Origin: Treponema sp.
GTDB lineage: Bacteria; Spirochaetota; Spirochaetia; Treponematales; Breznakiellaceae
Length of the DNA: 6,983 nucleotides
Direction of reading: 5' to 3'
Assembly: GCA_031276685.1 (NCBI GenBank)
Contig: JAISMQ010000070.1
Span: forward strand, 1-6,983
Position 1 is the first letter of the stretch. The number at the start of each line of letters is the position of its first letter. Positions 1 to 6,372 of this stretch are shown here, in pieces. Under the pieces are notes generated by a model, which saw only the letters and a program-made list of their open reading frames with translations, made no database searches and was not told the origin of the DNA. A program made the position numbers and the translations under genes.

Positions 1-356
1 CCGTTTAGTTTTTCTGCCGATACGGGTTTCAAAAGATAGTGAAGCGCCGACACGTCGTAACCTGTGCCGATAAAATCATCAAAGGCGCTTACAAAGACGA
101 TGATCAGCCGCTCGTTGTCGTTCCGCAGTTCGCGGGCAAGCTCTATGCCGTTCTGCCCGTCCCCCAACTGAACGTCCAGCAGCAGAATGTCGCAGCTTTT
201 GTGCTGCCGCCATTCGTGTAAGAAGTCCCCCGCGTTCGGGAAGATCTGTATCATCGCGTTAAGGGCGCTGTGTTCCGCCCACGCAAGTACCTGCTTCCGC
301 AGGTTTTCCGCCTGGGCCGCTTCATCTTCGCAAATAGCAATGTTCAGGATGGTCAT
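1..356 (-). CDS. Response regulator, receiver domain (LytTR/AgrA-like), 3' end outside window
   Basis: This is the first 118 residues of a two-component response regulator, still open at the left edge of the window. The fold is a CheY-like receiver. An acidic cluster E10-D11-E12 lies after the first strand, the phosphoacceptor is D61 in ILLLDVQL, S90 stands at the conserved Ser/Thr position, and K110-P111 closes the domain. The stretch YDVSALHYLLKPV is typical of receivers that carry a LytTR DNA-binding domain (AgrA, LytR, VirR families). That output domain is therefore expected beyond the edge, but it is not seen. A cytoplasmic transcription factor phosphorylated by a sensor kinase is the likely role; target and partner are unknown. 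I chose the ATG at 356 because it puts the first beta strand at the usual position. An in-frame ATG at 389 would add 11 residues but has no ribosome site. It lies 48 nt downstream of rsmG on the same strand. Confidence 0.9.
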   Translation of the reverse strand, partial: MTILNIAICEDEAAQAENLRKQVLAWAEHSALNAMIQIFPNAGDFLHEWRQHKSCDILLLDVQLGDGQNGIELARELRNDNERLIIVFVSAFDDFIGTGYDVSALHYLLKPVSAEKLN

Positions 357-379
357 GGTACCGCCCGCCGTTTTCCCAC

Positions 380-408
380 GTTGTACCATTTTGGAACAGC
401 GCGATCAA
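380..408 (-). promoter_or_regulatory. Possible weak promoter before the response regulator
   Basis: On the minus strand TTGATC (408-403) and TACAAC (385-380) are separated by 17 nt. Each matches four of six bases of the sigma70 -35 and -10 consensus. The predicted start would give a leader of roughly 15-20 nt before the ATG at 356. The -35 hexamer overlaps the rsmG stop codon. This is a weak match and could be chance; read-through from tex-rsmG is the alternative. Confidence 0.22.
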
Positions 409-1163
409 TCGCCGGGATGGCGCAGCACGAGCAGGTGCCGTTCTTCGTCAAGGCCCGGCGTGGGGCAGGGCAGGATCTCCCAGGAAGCGGGGGCCCGGTC
501 CGGGTTCAGCGGGCCAAGGGCCGCCAGTTCCGCGCGGATCGCCTCCAGGCGGCCCTTGTAGGCGGCAATCGCGCCGCCGGGGGCCAGAAGCCGGAGCAGG
601 GCCTTGTGCAGGGCCGGTTCCAGGGGCCGGAAGGCCCGGAAACAGAGCAGCGTAAAGCGGCCCGGCGCGGCCTTCTCCATTTCCGCCTCTTCCACGGCGA
701 CGTTTTCCAGGCCCAGGACCGCGGCGGTGTTCCGCAGAAAACCTGCGCGCCGGCCCATCCGCTCGATCAGGGTAAAGCGGAATTCCGGCAGGGCGATGGC
801 CAGGGGTATGCCCGGCAGACCCGCGCCGGAGCCCAGGTCGGCAGCCTGTGCCGCCGGCCCCCCCGCCTCCAGCAGGCTCAGGATAATCCCCAGGGGGGCC
901 AGGGAATCCAGAATGTGCCGGGTGACAAGCTCCTCCCGGTTTTTAACCTTTACCAGGCCGTAGGCGGGGTTAAAACGCTCTATCTCGGCGATGTACCGCT
1001 CAAGCAGGGCGCTTACCGCGTCCAGGCGGGGTTCGATAAAGGCGGATAAGCGCCCCGCAGCAGGCTGCCCCGCGCCGGTCCGCCCGGCAGCAGACCAATC
1101 GGCAGAGGACCATTGGGCAGCGTCCGCCAGGCGGCGGAGCCCCTCTTCCAGCGTAAGGCCCAT
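405..1163 (-). CDS. rsmG: 16S rRNA (guanine-N7) methyltransferase RsmG (GidB)
   Basis: A 252-residue class I SAM-dependent methyltransferase of the RsmG/GidB family. The family methylates N7 of a guanine in the 530 loop of 16S rRNA (G527 in E. coli) in the cytoplasm; its loss is known to give low-level streptomycin resistance. The family signature REELVTRHILDSL lies at about residues 76-88. SAM-binding motif I DLGSGAGLPGIP is at 109-120, the acidic residue E134 ends the next strand (motif II position), GRRAGFLRN is at 137-145, and FRAF at 175-178 stands where the family has its SRA-type motif. The N-terminus is longer than usual, with an Ala/Gly-rich stretch at residues 20-42; total length is somewhat above the usual 205-240. 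The ATG at 1163 begins 5 nt after the tex stop, with a weak purine-rich site (GAAGAAG) 8 nt upstream, inside the end of tex. This points to one transcript and probably coupled translation. Confidence 0.95.
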   Translation of the reverse strand: MGLTLEEGLRRLADAAQWSSADWSAAGRTGAGQPAAGRLSAFIEPRLDAVSALLERYIAEIERFNPAYGLVKVKNREELVTRHILDSLAPLGIILSLLEAGGPAAQAADLGSGAGLPGIPLAIALPEFRFTLIERMGRRAGFLRNTAAVLGLENVAVEEAEMEKAAPGRFTLLCFRAFRPLEPALHKALLRLLAPGGAIAAYKGRLEAIRAELAALGPLNPDRAPASWEILPCPTPGLDEERHLLVLRHPGD

Positions 1164-1168
1164 GGCGG

Positions 1169-3802
1169 CTACTTCTTCACGCCGCCCCGCGCGTTTTGGC
1201 CCGCCGCGTTGTTACCCTGCGCGTTCCGGCCCGGCCCGGCCGTTGGGGCAAGCCGGTTTTTCAGCGCCTCCGCGAAGGGGTTGTACATCGTGCCGTCATC
1301 GTCTGCGGCAGGGCGGGGCGCGGCGCGCTGCGCTGGGCGCTGGGCGTCCCGTGTTCCGGCGGGAGGGCGCGCCGCAGGGCGGGGATTGGCCGGGAGGCCC
1401 GCTGCCCCGCCGGGCTGGGCGTGTTGCTGGGCTTGTGGCCGGGTGTGCGGCTGGGCGCTTCCGGCAGTCCGCTGGCCGGACCCGGCGGCCCGCGCCCTGC
1501 GCGTGGCCCCGGCGGCGCGGGGTTCCGCGCCCCCCGACTCCGCAGGGACCCCGTCCTTCCTGCGCGGCGCGGCCGGAGTTCCGCCCCGCGCCGTTTCCGC
1601 GCCGGAAAGAACCTTGCGGGAAAGGCCGATGCGGCGGCGCTCCACATCGCGGCTGATGATTTTAAATTCCAGCACGTCCCCCACCTTCACCGCGTCCAGG
1701 GGGTTTTTGACAAAGTGATTCGCCAGTTCGGAAATATGGACCAGGGCGGTTTCCTTTATCCCCAGGTCAACGAAGGCGCCAAAGTCCACAACGTTTTTGA
1801 TCTTCCCCGTAACCGTCATCCCCTCTACCAGGTCCTCGAATTTCACAAGGCCCTTCCGCGTTACCGGCTGGGGGTAGTCGCTCCGGGGATCCCGGTTCGG
1901 TTTTTTCAGCTCCTCCGCAATATCGCTGATGGTGACATCCCCCACCCCGTACTTTTCCTTTAGTTCCGTAATTGTCACGGAAGAAAGGCCGGCGGTCACC
2001 GTGGAGCTTCCCATGATGGCGCGGATCTCCCGGGCGACGCCGTAATTTTCGGGATGAACCCAGGTGTTATCCAGGGGTTCGGCGCTTTCCGGAATTTTAA
2101 GAAAACCCGCGCACTGTTCATAACTTTTGGGTCCCATGCCGTTTACGGTTACCAGTTCTTCGCGGCTTTCAATGCGGCCCTTCTCGTTCCGGTAGGACAC
2201 GATCTTCCGCGCCAGTGCGCCGTTAATCCCGCTGACGTACTTCAGCAGCGAAACACTGGCGGTGTTCAGGTTTACCCCCACGTTGTTCACCACCGACGAG
2301 ACTACCTCGTCCAGTGTTTCGGAGAGTTTTCTCTGGTTCAGATCGTGCTGGTACAGCCCCACGCCAATGGATTTGGGATCGATCTTCACCAGTTCTGCCA
2401 GCGGGTCCTGGAGCCGGCGGCCAATCGACACGGCCCCCCGGATCGTCAAGTCCAGATCGGGAAATTCCTCGCGGGCAATATCGCTGGCGGAGTAGACCGA
2501 CGCGCCGTCCTCGTCCACCACGGTGTACAGAAGCTCCAGGCTGTTTTCCGTGATAAGCTGGCTTACCAGTTCCTGTACTTCCCTGCTCCCCGTGCCGTTC
2601 CCCACGGCTGCCAGTTGTATGTCGTAGCGTTTAATCCCCTCAAGCAGCAGTTTTTTCGCCTCTTCCGGGCGGTGCTGGTAGATCACGAAACTCCCCAGGT
2701 ACTTCCCCGTGTCGTCCAGCAGGGCGCACTTGGTCCCCGTGCGGATCCCCGGATCTATCCCCAGCACCCGCGTACCCTTGATCGGCTGCTGCATCAGCAG
2801 GTTTTTCAAATTTTCGGCGAAGTCGGAAATACCGTGATCATCGGCGGCCTCGTTCTGATCCCCCCGGATCTCCCGAATCACCGCCGGGGAAAGTAGCCGT
2901 TTCAGGCCGTCTTCGATAGCGGTTCTGTGGTAGTCGTTGTGCAGCGCGTAGTTTTCCTGCAGAAGGTGAACCGCAGCGTTTTCATCCACATCAACCGTCA
3001 CGTCAAGAAAGCCTTCCCGCTCGCCCCGGTTAATGGCGAGAATCCGGTGGGCCTTGATCCGCGAAAGCGGCTCCGCGTAGTCCCAGTACATCTGGTAGGT
3101 GGCGGCCTTTTTCGCATCTTCGCCCCCCTTCTCGCCTTCCGCCCGATCCTGCCGCGCCTTCACGATGATCCGCCCGTCCCGGTAGTAGAAGGCCTTTACC
3201 GCCGCCCGGTTCTTCGTGTCCTGGCTCGTCTCCTCGGCGATAATGTCCATAGCCCCCTGCAGGGCGTCCTGGACCGTGGGAACCGCGAGATCGGCCCCGT
3301 CTTCCGCCGTTTCCCCCGCCGAAGGCCGCACAAACTCCGCAGCCCGGGCAAGCAACGCCTCGGCCTCCGCCTCTTTCATAAACGCCGCCAGGGGCCCCAG
3401 CCCCCGCTCCAGGCCAAGCATGCCCCGCGTCTTCTTCTTGCGCTTGTAGGGGGCGTAGATATCCTCAAGCTCGGCGGCGCTGGCGGCGGAAATGATGTTT
3501 TCGTACAGCGGCTCCGTAAGCTTCCCCTGTCCGTAGACAGCCCGGACAATCTCCAGCCGCCGCGTTTCAAGGTTCATCGCGGCGCCGAAAAGATGCTCGA
3601 TGTCCCGCACCTGCACCTCGTCCAGACCGCCGGTTTTTTCCTTCCGGTAACGGGCGATAAAGGGAACTGTCGAACCTTCCGCCAGCAGACAGGTAACCGC
3701 CGCAACCTGATCGGTCTTTACGCCCAGCCTTTCCCCCACGCGCCGTCGCAGGGAATCCTCATCAACCTTTAGCCCCTCAATAAAGCTTTTATCCAGATTC
3801 AT
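1169..3802 (-). CDS. tex: Tex family RNA-binding / transcription accessory protein with long disordered tail
   Basis: An 877-residue Tex (YhgF) protein, a conserved cytoplasmic nucleic-acid-binding factor linked to transcription and RNA metabolism. An N-terminal helical Tex region (about 1-330) includes the signature TVPFIARYRKE (45-55) and DEVQVRDIEHL (61-71). A YqgF/RNase H-like domain starts at VLGIDPGIRTG (346-356). The helix-hairpin-helix region is about 505-570 (VGVNLNTAS, VNGMGPKSYEQCAGF). An S1 domain runs from about 655 to 728 (GMTVTGKIKNVVDFGAFVDLG). Residues 733-877 are an Ala/Arg/Pro/Gly/Gln-rich, basic, apparently disordered tail of about 145 residues, longer than the few tens of residues usual in Tex. 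It includes a short motif MYNPFAEALKNR near its end. The frame is open upstream to an ATG at 3913, but I chose the ATG at 3802: MNLDKSFIEGL looks like a Tex start, and the promoter lies inside the longer version. rsmG follows after 5 nt. Confidence 0.95.
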   Translation of the reverse strand: MNLDKSFIEGLKVDEDSLRRRVGERLGVKTDQVAAVTCLLAEGSTVPFIARYRKEKTGGLDEVQVRDIEHLFGAAMNLETRRLEIVRAVYGQGKLTEPLYENIISAASAAELEDIYAPYKRKKKTRGMLGLERGLGPLAAFMKEAEAEALLARAAEFVRPSAGETAEDGADLAVPTVQDALQGAMDIIAEETSQDTKNRAAVKAFYYRDGRIIVKARQDRAEGEKGGEDAKKAATYQMYWDYAEPLSRIKAHRILAINRGEREGFLDVTVDVDENAAVHLLQENYALHNDYHRTAIEDGLKRLLSPAVIREIRGDQNEAADDHGISDFAENLKNLLMQQPIKGTRVLGIDPGIRTGTKCALLDDTGKYLGSFVIYQHRPEEAKKLLLEGIKRYDIQLAAVGNGTGSREVQELVSQLITENSLELLYTVVDEDGASVYSASDIAREEFPDLDLTIRGAVSIGRRLQDPLAELVKIDPKSIGVGLYQHDLNQRKLSETLDEVVSSVVNNVGVNLNTASVSLLKYVSGINGALARKIVSYRNEKGRIESREELVTVNGMGPKSYEQCAGFLKIPESAEPLDNTWVHPENYGVAREIRAIMGSSTVTAGLSSVTITELKEKYGVGDVTISDIAEELKKPNRDPRSDYPQPVTRKGLVKFEDLVEGMTVTGKIKNVVDFGAFVDLGIKETALVHISELANHFVKNPLDAVKVGDVLEFKIISRDVERRRIGLSRKVLSGAETARGGTPAAPRRKDGVPAESGGAEPRAAGATRRARAAGSGQRTAGSAQPHTRPQAQQHAQPGGAAGLPANPRPAARPPAGTRDAQRPAQRAAPRPAADDDGTMYNPFAEALKNRLAPTAGPGRNAQGNNAAGQNARGGVKK

Positions 3803-3810
3803 AAGGCGGA

Positions 3811-3838
3811 AGTATAGCAAAAACCGGCGGCCCGGCAA
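3811..3838 (-). promoter_or_regulatory. Sigma70-like promoter of tex
   Basis: Read on the minus strand, TTGCCG (3838-3833) is followed after 16 nt by TATACT (3816-3811), which matches five of six bases of the -10 consensus. Moving the -35 one base to TTTGCC gives a 17-nt spacer. Only 8 nt separate the -10 box from the tex ATG at 3802, so the predicted transcription start falls on or next to the start codon. No Shine-Dalgarno sequence is present in those 8 nt (TCCGCCTT). Confidence 0.6.
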
Positions 3839-3919
3839 AGTCACCGGCAGCCCGGCCCCAGGGCGCCTGTCGCGTTTTTCGTGGGCCTTGACTGTGCCGC
3901 CTGCCCGGCGCATGATAAA

Positions 3920-3936
3920 TCCGGTTCCAGACCGGA
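3920..3936. promoter_or_regulatory. Candidate operator: 17-bp dyad upstream of GH127
   Basis: TCCGGT and ACCGGA are perfect inverted arms around a 5-nt centre. The dyad ends 5 nt before a TAGAAT hexamer and so would cover the -35/spacer part of a GH127 promoter. This is a plausible site for a sugar-responsive regulator, but no regulator gene lies nearby, and a 6-bp dyad can arise by chance in GC-rich DNA. Confidence 0.35.
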
Positions 3937-3941
3937 AGGCT

Positions 3942-3947
3942 TAGAAT
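3942..3947 (+). promoter_or_regulatory. Candidate -10 box of the GH127 gene
   Basis: TAGAAT matches five of six bases of TATAAT and would give a leader of about 37 nt before the ATG at 3991. No good -35 hexamer lies 16-18 nt upstream; the bases there belong to the adjacent dyad. If real, this promoter probably needs an activator or is intrinsically weak. Confidence 0.35.
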
Positions 3948-3978
3948 TACTGGCAGCCGGGAACGGTCTGCGGTTAAG

Positions 3979-3983
3979 GGAGG
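3979..3983 (+). promoter_or_regulatory. Shine-Dalgarno site that decides the GH127 start
   Basis: GGAGG within TTAAGGGAGGG sits 7 nt before the ATG at 3991 but only 1 nt before the ATG at 3985. Ribosome spacing therefore favours 3991 as the true start. Confidence 0.75.
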
Positions 3984-3990
3984 GATGGCG

Positions 3991-6216
3991 ATGAACATTG
4001 CCAATGAAAACCGGCTGAAAAAGGCCGGGGCGGACGATGACAGCGTCCTGTATTTTGGAAACTGGGAACGCGGCCGTACCGCGTCGGCTTACAGCCGCTG
4101 CTACTTCAGCTTTTACGGCGGAACGGTAAAAGCCTATGCCATAGCGGGTCCCGGCAAGGGCATTTGCAGCGTGCTGCTGGACGGGGAATACCAGGCCGCC
4201 GTTGACTGCTACGGCGAGCGCGAGGAAACGATCTGCATTTTTGAAAAGTCGGGGATTCCGGGCGCGGCGGCCCACAACCTTGTGGTCATTGCCGGAAGGG
4301 AAAAAAACGAACGTTCCACGGGCGCCGCCCTTGAAATTGCGGGCTTCGCGGCGGAAGCCCCGGTGAATTATCCCGGGGAGCTAAAACGCCGCATGAACAC
4401 CGAATACGCGGCAATCCGGAAAAACCTAAAACCCTGGAAAGATCCCGGCCAGTGGCGCCCGGTCCCCTACGCGGCGGTCATGCCGGAACGGGGGGTGCGG
4501 CTGCTCCCCGGCATCGTGCGGAACGTATACGACAAAAACATAGAAAACATCAAATACAACGCGGCCCTGCCCGACTACTGCGAAGGCGAGCCCATGGACT
4601 TCCTTACGGGGGAGGCGCGTTCCCATGCCGGCTGGAGCGGCTGGCTGCCCGGCTCCAACGAGGGTCGCATGCTCGCCGGCGCGGCGGGGGCCCTGCGCTG
4701 GGAAGAAGACGGGGAACTCCGCGCAATCGTTAACCGGATTATCGGGGATATCAAGGCCCGGATGCGGGATGACGGTTACTTTAACTACTACCCGGAGGAA
4801 ATTTCTTACGTGCCGGATCACACCATGGAGCAGTGGGCGGATCATACCCAGACGCCGAACAACGACGCCGTATTCAGCGAGCGGAAGAACTACGACCGGG
4901 TATTCTGGACGCGGGGCATGCTGGCCGCCATGGCGGCCGGGAACCCGGACGCGCCGGCCCTGCTCCGGCGGATGTACGACTGGTTCAACAAACAGGAACA
5001 GCACCTAACCCACATCCTCCTGGGCGGTAATTCCACGAACGGGACCCCCGGGGGCCCCCTGGTGTACCACAGCGCGGTCGGCAAACCGGACGATATTATC
5101 ACCAGCATGCGCTACTTCGATCAGGATTACTGGTTCGCGGCCTTCGCGGAACGGCAGCCCCTGGCGTTTTCCCATTACCCCGGCGAACGCCCCCACTGTT
5201 ACGCCCTGCTGCCCCTGGAGGCCCTTGCCGACGAATACCGGGCCACCGGGGACCAAAAATACCTCGACGCCCTGCTGGGCGCCTGGGACATTTACCACGA
5301 TCACTACAAACACGCCGGCGGCCCCACGGCCATTTGCGAAATGCACGGCCCCTACCCGCCGGGAACCCGTTACATTACCACGGGCCACAACGGCGAAACC
5401 TGCGGCAGCGTGTTCTGGGGCTGGATTAACCAGCGCCTGGCGCAGTTGTACCCCCGGGAAGAAAAGTACATCGCCCAGATTGAAGAAGTCGTCTACAACA
5501 CCCTCTGCAACTGCCGGGACAAACGGGGCCACACCCGCTACCATATCCGCCTGCACGGGAAAAAAGACGGCGCCGGCAATTCCAATTCCTGCTGCCAGGT
5601 ATCCTCGACCATGGCGATTTCCTCGATCCCGCAGTACATCTATCTGGCCAGCCGGGATACGGTGTTTGTCAACCTGTTTATCCCGTCCGAATTCGATTCG
5701 GAATTCGGAAAGCTGACAATGCTGACGGATTTCCCGGCGTCCGGCGCCGTTACCATCAGAGTCGATCCCGCCCGGGACGGGGAACGTTTCGCCGTCAGCC
5801 TGCGGGCCCCCCACTGGATCAACGGCAGCATGGCGGTATCGGTCAACGGCAGCTTCGCCGCCAGCGCTTCGGCGGGCGGGCGGATCACGCTGAACCGCCC
5901 CTGGCGGAACGGGGACACCATCAGCTTTACGATCCCCTACGGCTTCAGATTGGTTCACTACACCGGGACGGATCAGGCGGAGGGCCCCCGCTACACCCTG
6001 CTCTACGGGCCCCTGCTGATGGCCCTGGCCGCAGATTGCCGGGACGCCGGAACCGTCCCCCGCATCAGGCGAAAACCGGAGGACCTTGCCGCGTCATTAA
6101 AACCCGCGCCGGACAAGCCCCTGCACTTCCCCGTGCCCGGCACCGCCTACACCTACCTGCCCTATTGGGACGCCGGGGACGAAGGATTTACCTGCCTGCC
6201 GGTTATCGAGGAATAG
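3991..6216 (+). CDS. Glycoside hydrolase family 127 (DUF1680) protein, probable beta-L-arabinofuranosidase, with N-terminal beta-rich module
   Basis: A 741-residue protein from the ATG at 3991 (an ATG at 3985 would add two residues). Residues about 18-125 (YFGNWERGRTASAYSRCYFS, then VLLDGEYQAAVDCYG) look like a galactose-binding-type beta-sandwich, such as carbohydrate-binding modules carry. The rest is a DUF1680/GH127 domain: an (alpha/alpha) helical region with LLPGIVRNVYDKN and a glycine-rich loop WSGWLPGSNEGRML, then a C-terminal beta region (LRAPHWINGSMAVSVNG, LLYGPLLMALA). GH127 enzymes use a zinc-held cysteine nucleophile. The matching residues appear present as E469 and C471 in NGETCGS, and C534-C535 in NSCCQVS. 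Known members remove terminal beta-L-arabinofuranose; other specificities exist, and this sequence looks divergent, so the substrate is inferred. No signal peptide or membrane segment is seen, so it is probably cytoplasmic and acts on imported oligosaccharides. It is divergent from tex, with no transporter or sugar kinase beside it. Confidence 0.85.
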   Translation: MNIANENRLKKAGADDDSVLYFGNWERGRTASAYSRCYFSFYGGTVKAYAIAGPGKGICSVLLDGEYQAAVDCYGEREETICIFEKSGIPGAAAHNLVVIAGREKNERSTGAALEIAGFAAEAPVNYPGELKRRMNTEYAAIRKNLKPWKDPGQWRPVPYAAVMPERGVRLLPGIVRNVYDKNIENIKYNAALPDYCEGEPMDFLTGEARSHAGWSGWLPGSNEGRMLAGAAGALRWEEDGELRAIVNRIIGDIKARMRDDGYFNYYPEEISYVPDHTMEQWADHTQTPNNDAVFSERKNYDRVFWTRGMLAAMAAGNPDAPALLRRMYDWFNKQEQHLTHILLGGNSTNGTPGGPLVYHSAVGKPDDIITSMRYFDQDYWFAAFAERQPLAFSHYPGERPHCYALLPLEALADEYRATGDQKYLDALLGAWDIYHDHYKHAGGPTAICEMHGPYPPGTRYITTGHNGETCGSVFWGWINQRLAQLYPREEKYIAQIEEVVYNTLCNCRDKRGHTRYHIRLHGKKDGAGNSNSCCQVSSTMAISSIPQYIYLASRDTVFVNLFIPSEFDSEFGKLTMLTDFPASGAVTIRVDPARDGERFAVSLRAPHWINGSMAVSVNGSFAASASAGGRITLNRPWRNGDTISFTIPYGFRLVHYTGTDQAEGPRYTLLYGPLLMALAADCRDAGTVPRIRRKPEDLAASLKPAPDKPLHFPVPGTAYTYLPYWDAGDEGFTCLPVIEE

Positions 6217-6287
6217 GGCGGTCACCGTTTTGGTCAAGGTTTGGCGAATTCTCTGTCAAACAGGGGGTCTTACATCTGCCCAGCACT

Positions 6288-6315
6288 AGGACAGGGGTCG
6301 GCGGCGGGCTATAAT
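6288..6315 (+). promoter_or_regulatory. Promoter of the 5'-nucleotidase gene
   Basis: A perfect -10 box TATAAT stands at 6310-6315, in otherwise GC-rich DNA. AGGACA at 6288-6293, 16 nt upstream, matches four of six bases of the -35 consensus. Transcription would start near 6322 and give a leader of about 55-60 nt. The -35 is poor, so an activator may help. Confidence 0.6.
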
Positions 6316-6329
6316 GGCCGTGTCCGCCG
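6299..6329. repeat. Inverted repeat flanking the -10 box
   Basis: CGGCGG (6299-6304) and CCGCCG (6324-6329) are perfect inverted arms 19 nt apart, with the TATAAT box between them. The right arm is followed by GGGTTTTGGGG. It could be a regulator site around the promoter, or a poor terminator-like hairpin at the end of GH127. The arms are simple GC repeats, so chance is possible. Confidence 0.3.
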
Positions 6330-6366
6330 GGTTTTGGGGCGGGGTCTTCACGATTTTCACAACAAC

Positions 6367-6372
6367 AGGAGG
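6367..6372 (+). promoter_or_regulatory. Strong Shine-Dalgarno site of the 5'-nucleotidase gene
   Basis: AGGAGG stands 6 nt before the ATG at 6379, which fixes that start codon. Confidence 0.85.

Larger units (their letters stand above)
3803..3990. other. Divergent intergenic region between tex and the GH127 gene
   Basis: This 188-nt region separates the divergent tex and GH127 genes. It holds the tex promoter at the left. At the right are a dyad, a candidate -10 box and a strong ribosome site for GH127. The stretch from about 3840 to 3915 is GC-rich and shows no gene or repeat I can support. Frames are open through it on the minus strand, but none has a recognisable product. Confidence 0.6.

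Noticed and set aside
401..412. Perfect 12-bp dyad GCGATCAATCGC spanning the rsmG stop codon as a terminator
   Set aside because: The stem is only 4-5 bp with a tiny loop, and no T-run follows on the minus strand, so it is too weak to call a terminator.
270..1049. Long plus-strand open frame opposite rsmG and the response regulator gene
   Set aside because: It lies antisense to clear RsmG and receiver domains, has Arg/Gly/Gln-rich composition typical of GC-rich shadow frames, and shows no recognisable domain.
1113..1963. Several overlapping plus-strand frames opposite the Tex tail
   Set aside because: The GC-rich, low-complexity tail keeps all frames open. The predicted proteins are Arg/Pro/Ala-rich without motifs or a ribosome site.
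2054..2896. 280-codon plus-strand frame opposite the middle of tex
   Set aside because: Exactly antisense to the conserved YqgF and HhH domains of Tex; no family resemblance and no promoter or ribosome site.
2927..3772. 281-codon plus-strand frame opposite the N-terminal half of tex
   Set aside because: Antisense to conserved Tex sequence, with the composition of a shadow frame.
3803..3913. 37-residue N-terminal extension of Tex starting at 3913
   Set aside because: The extra residues are unlike Tex, and the likely tex promoter lies within them, so the start at 3802 is preferred.
5005..5958. 317-codon minus-strand frame opposite the GH127 gene
   Set aside because: Antisense to the catalytic domain including the Cys-Cys region; no domain or start signal recognised.
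6239..6261. GTTTG / CAAAC inverted repeat after GH127 as a terminator
   Set aside because: Five-base, AT-containing arms with a 13-nt loop and no T-run; unlikely to form a terminator.
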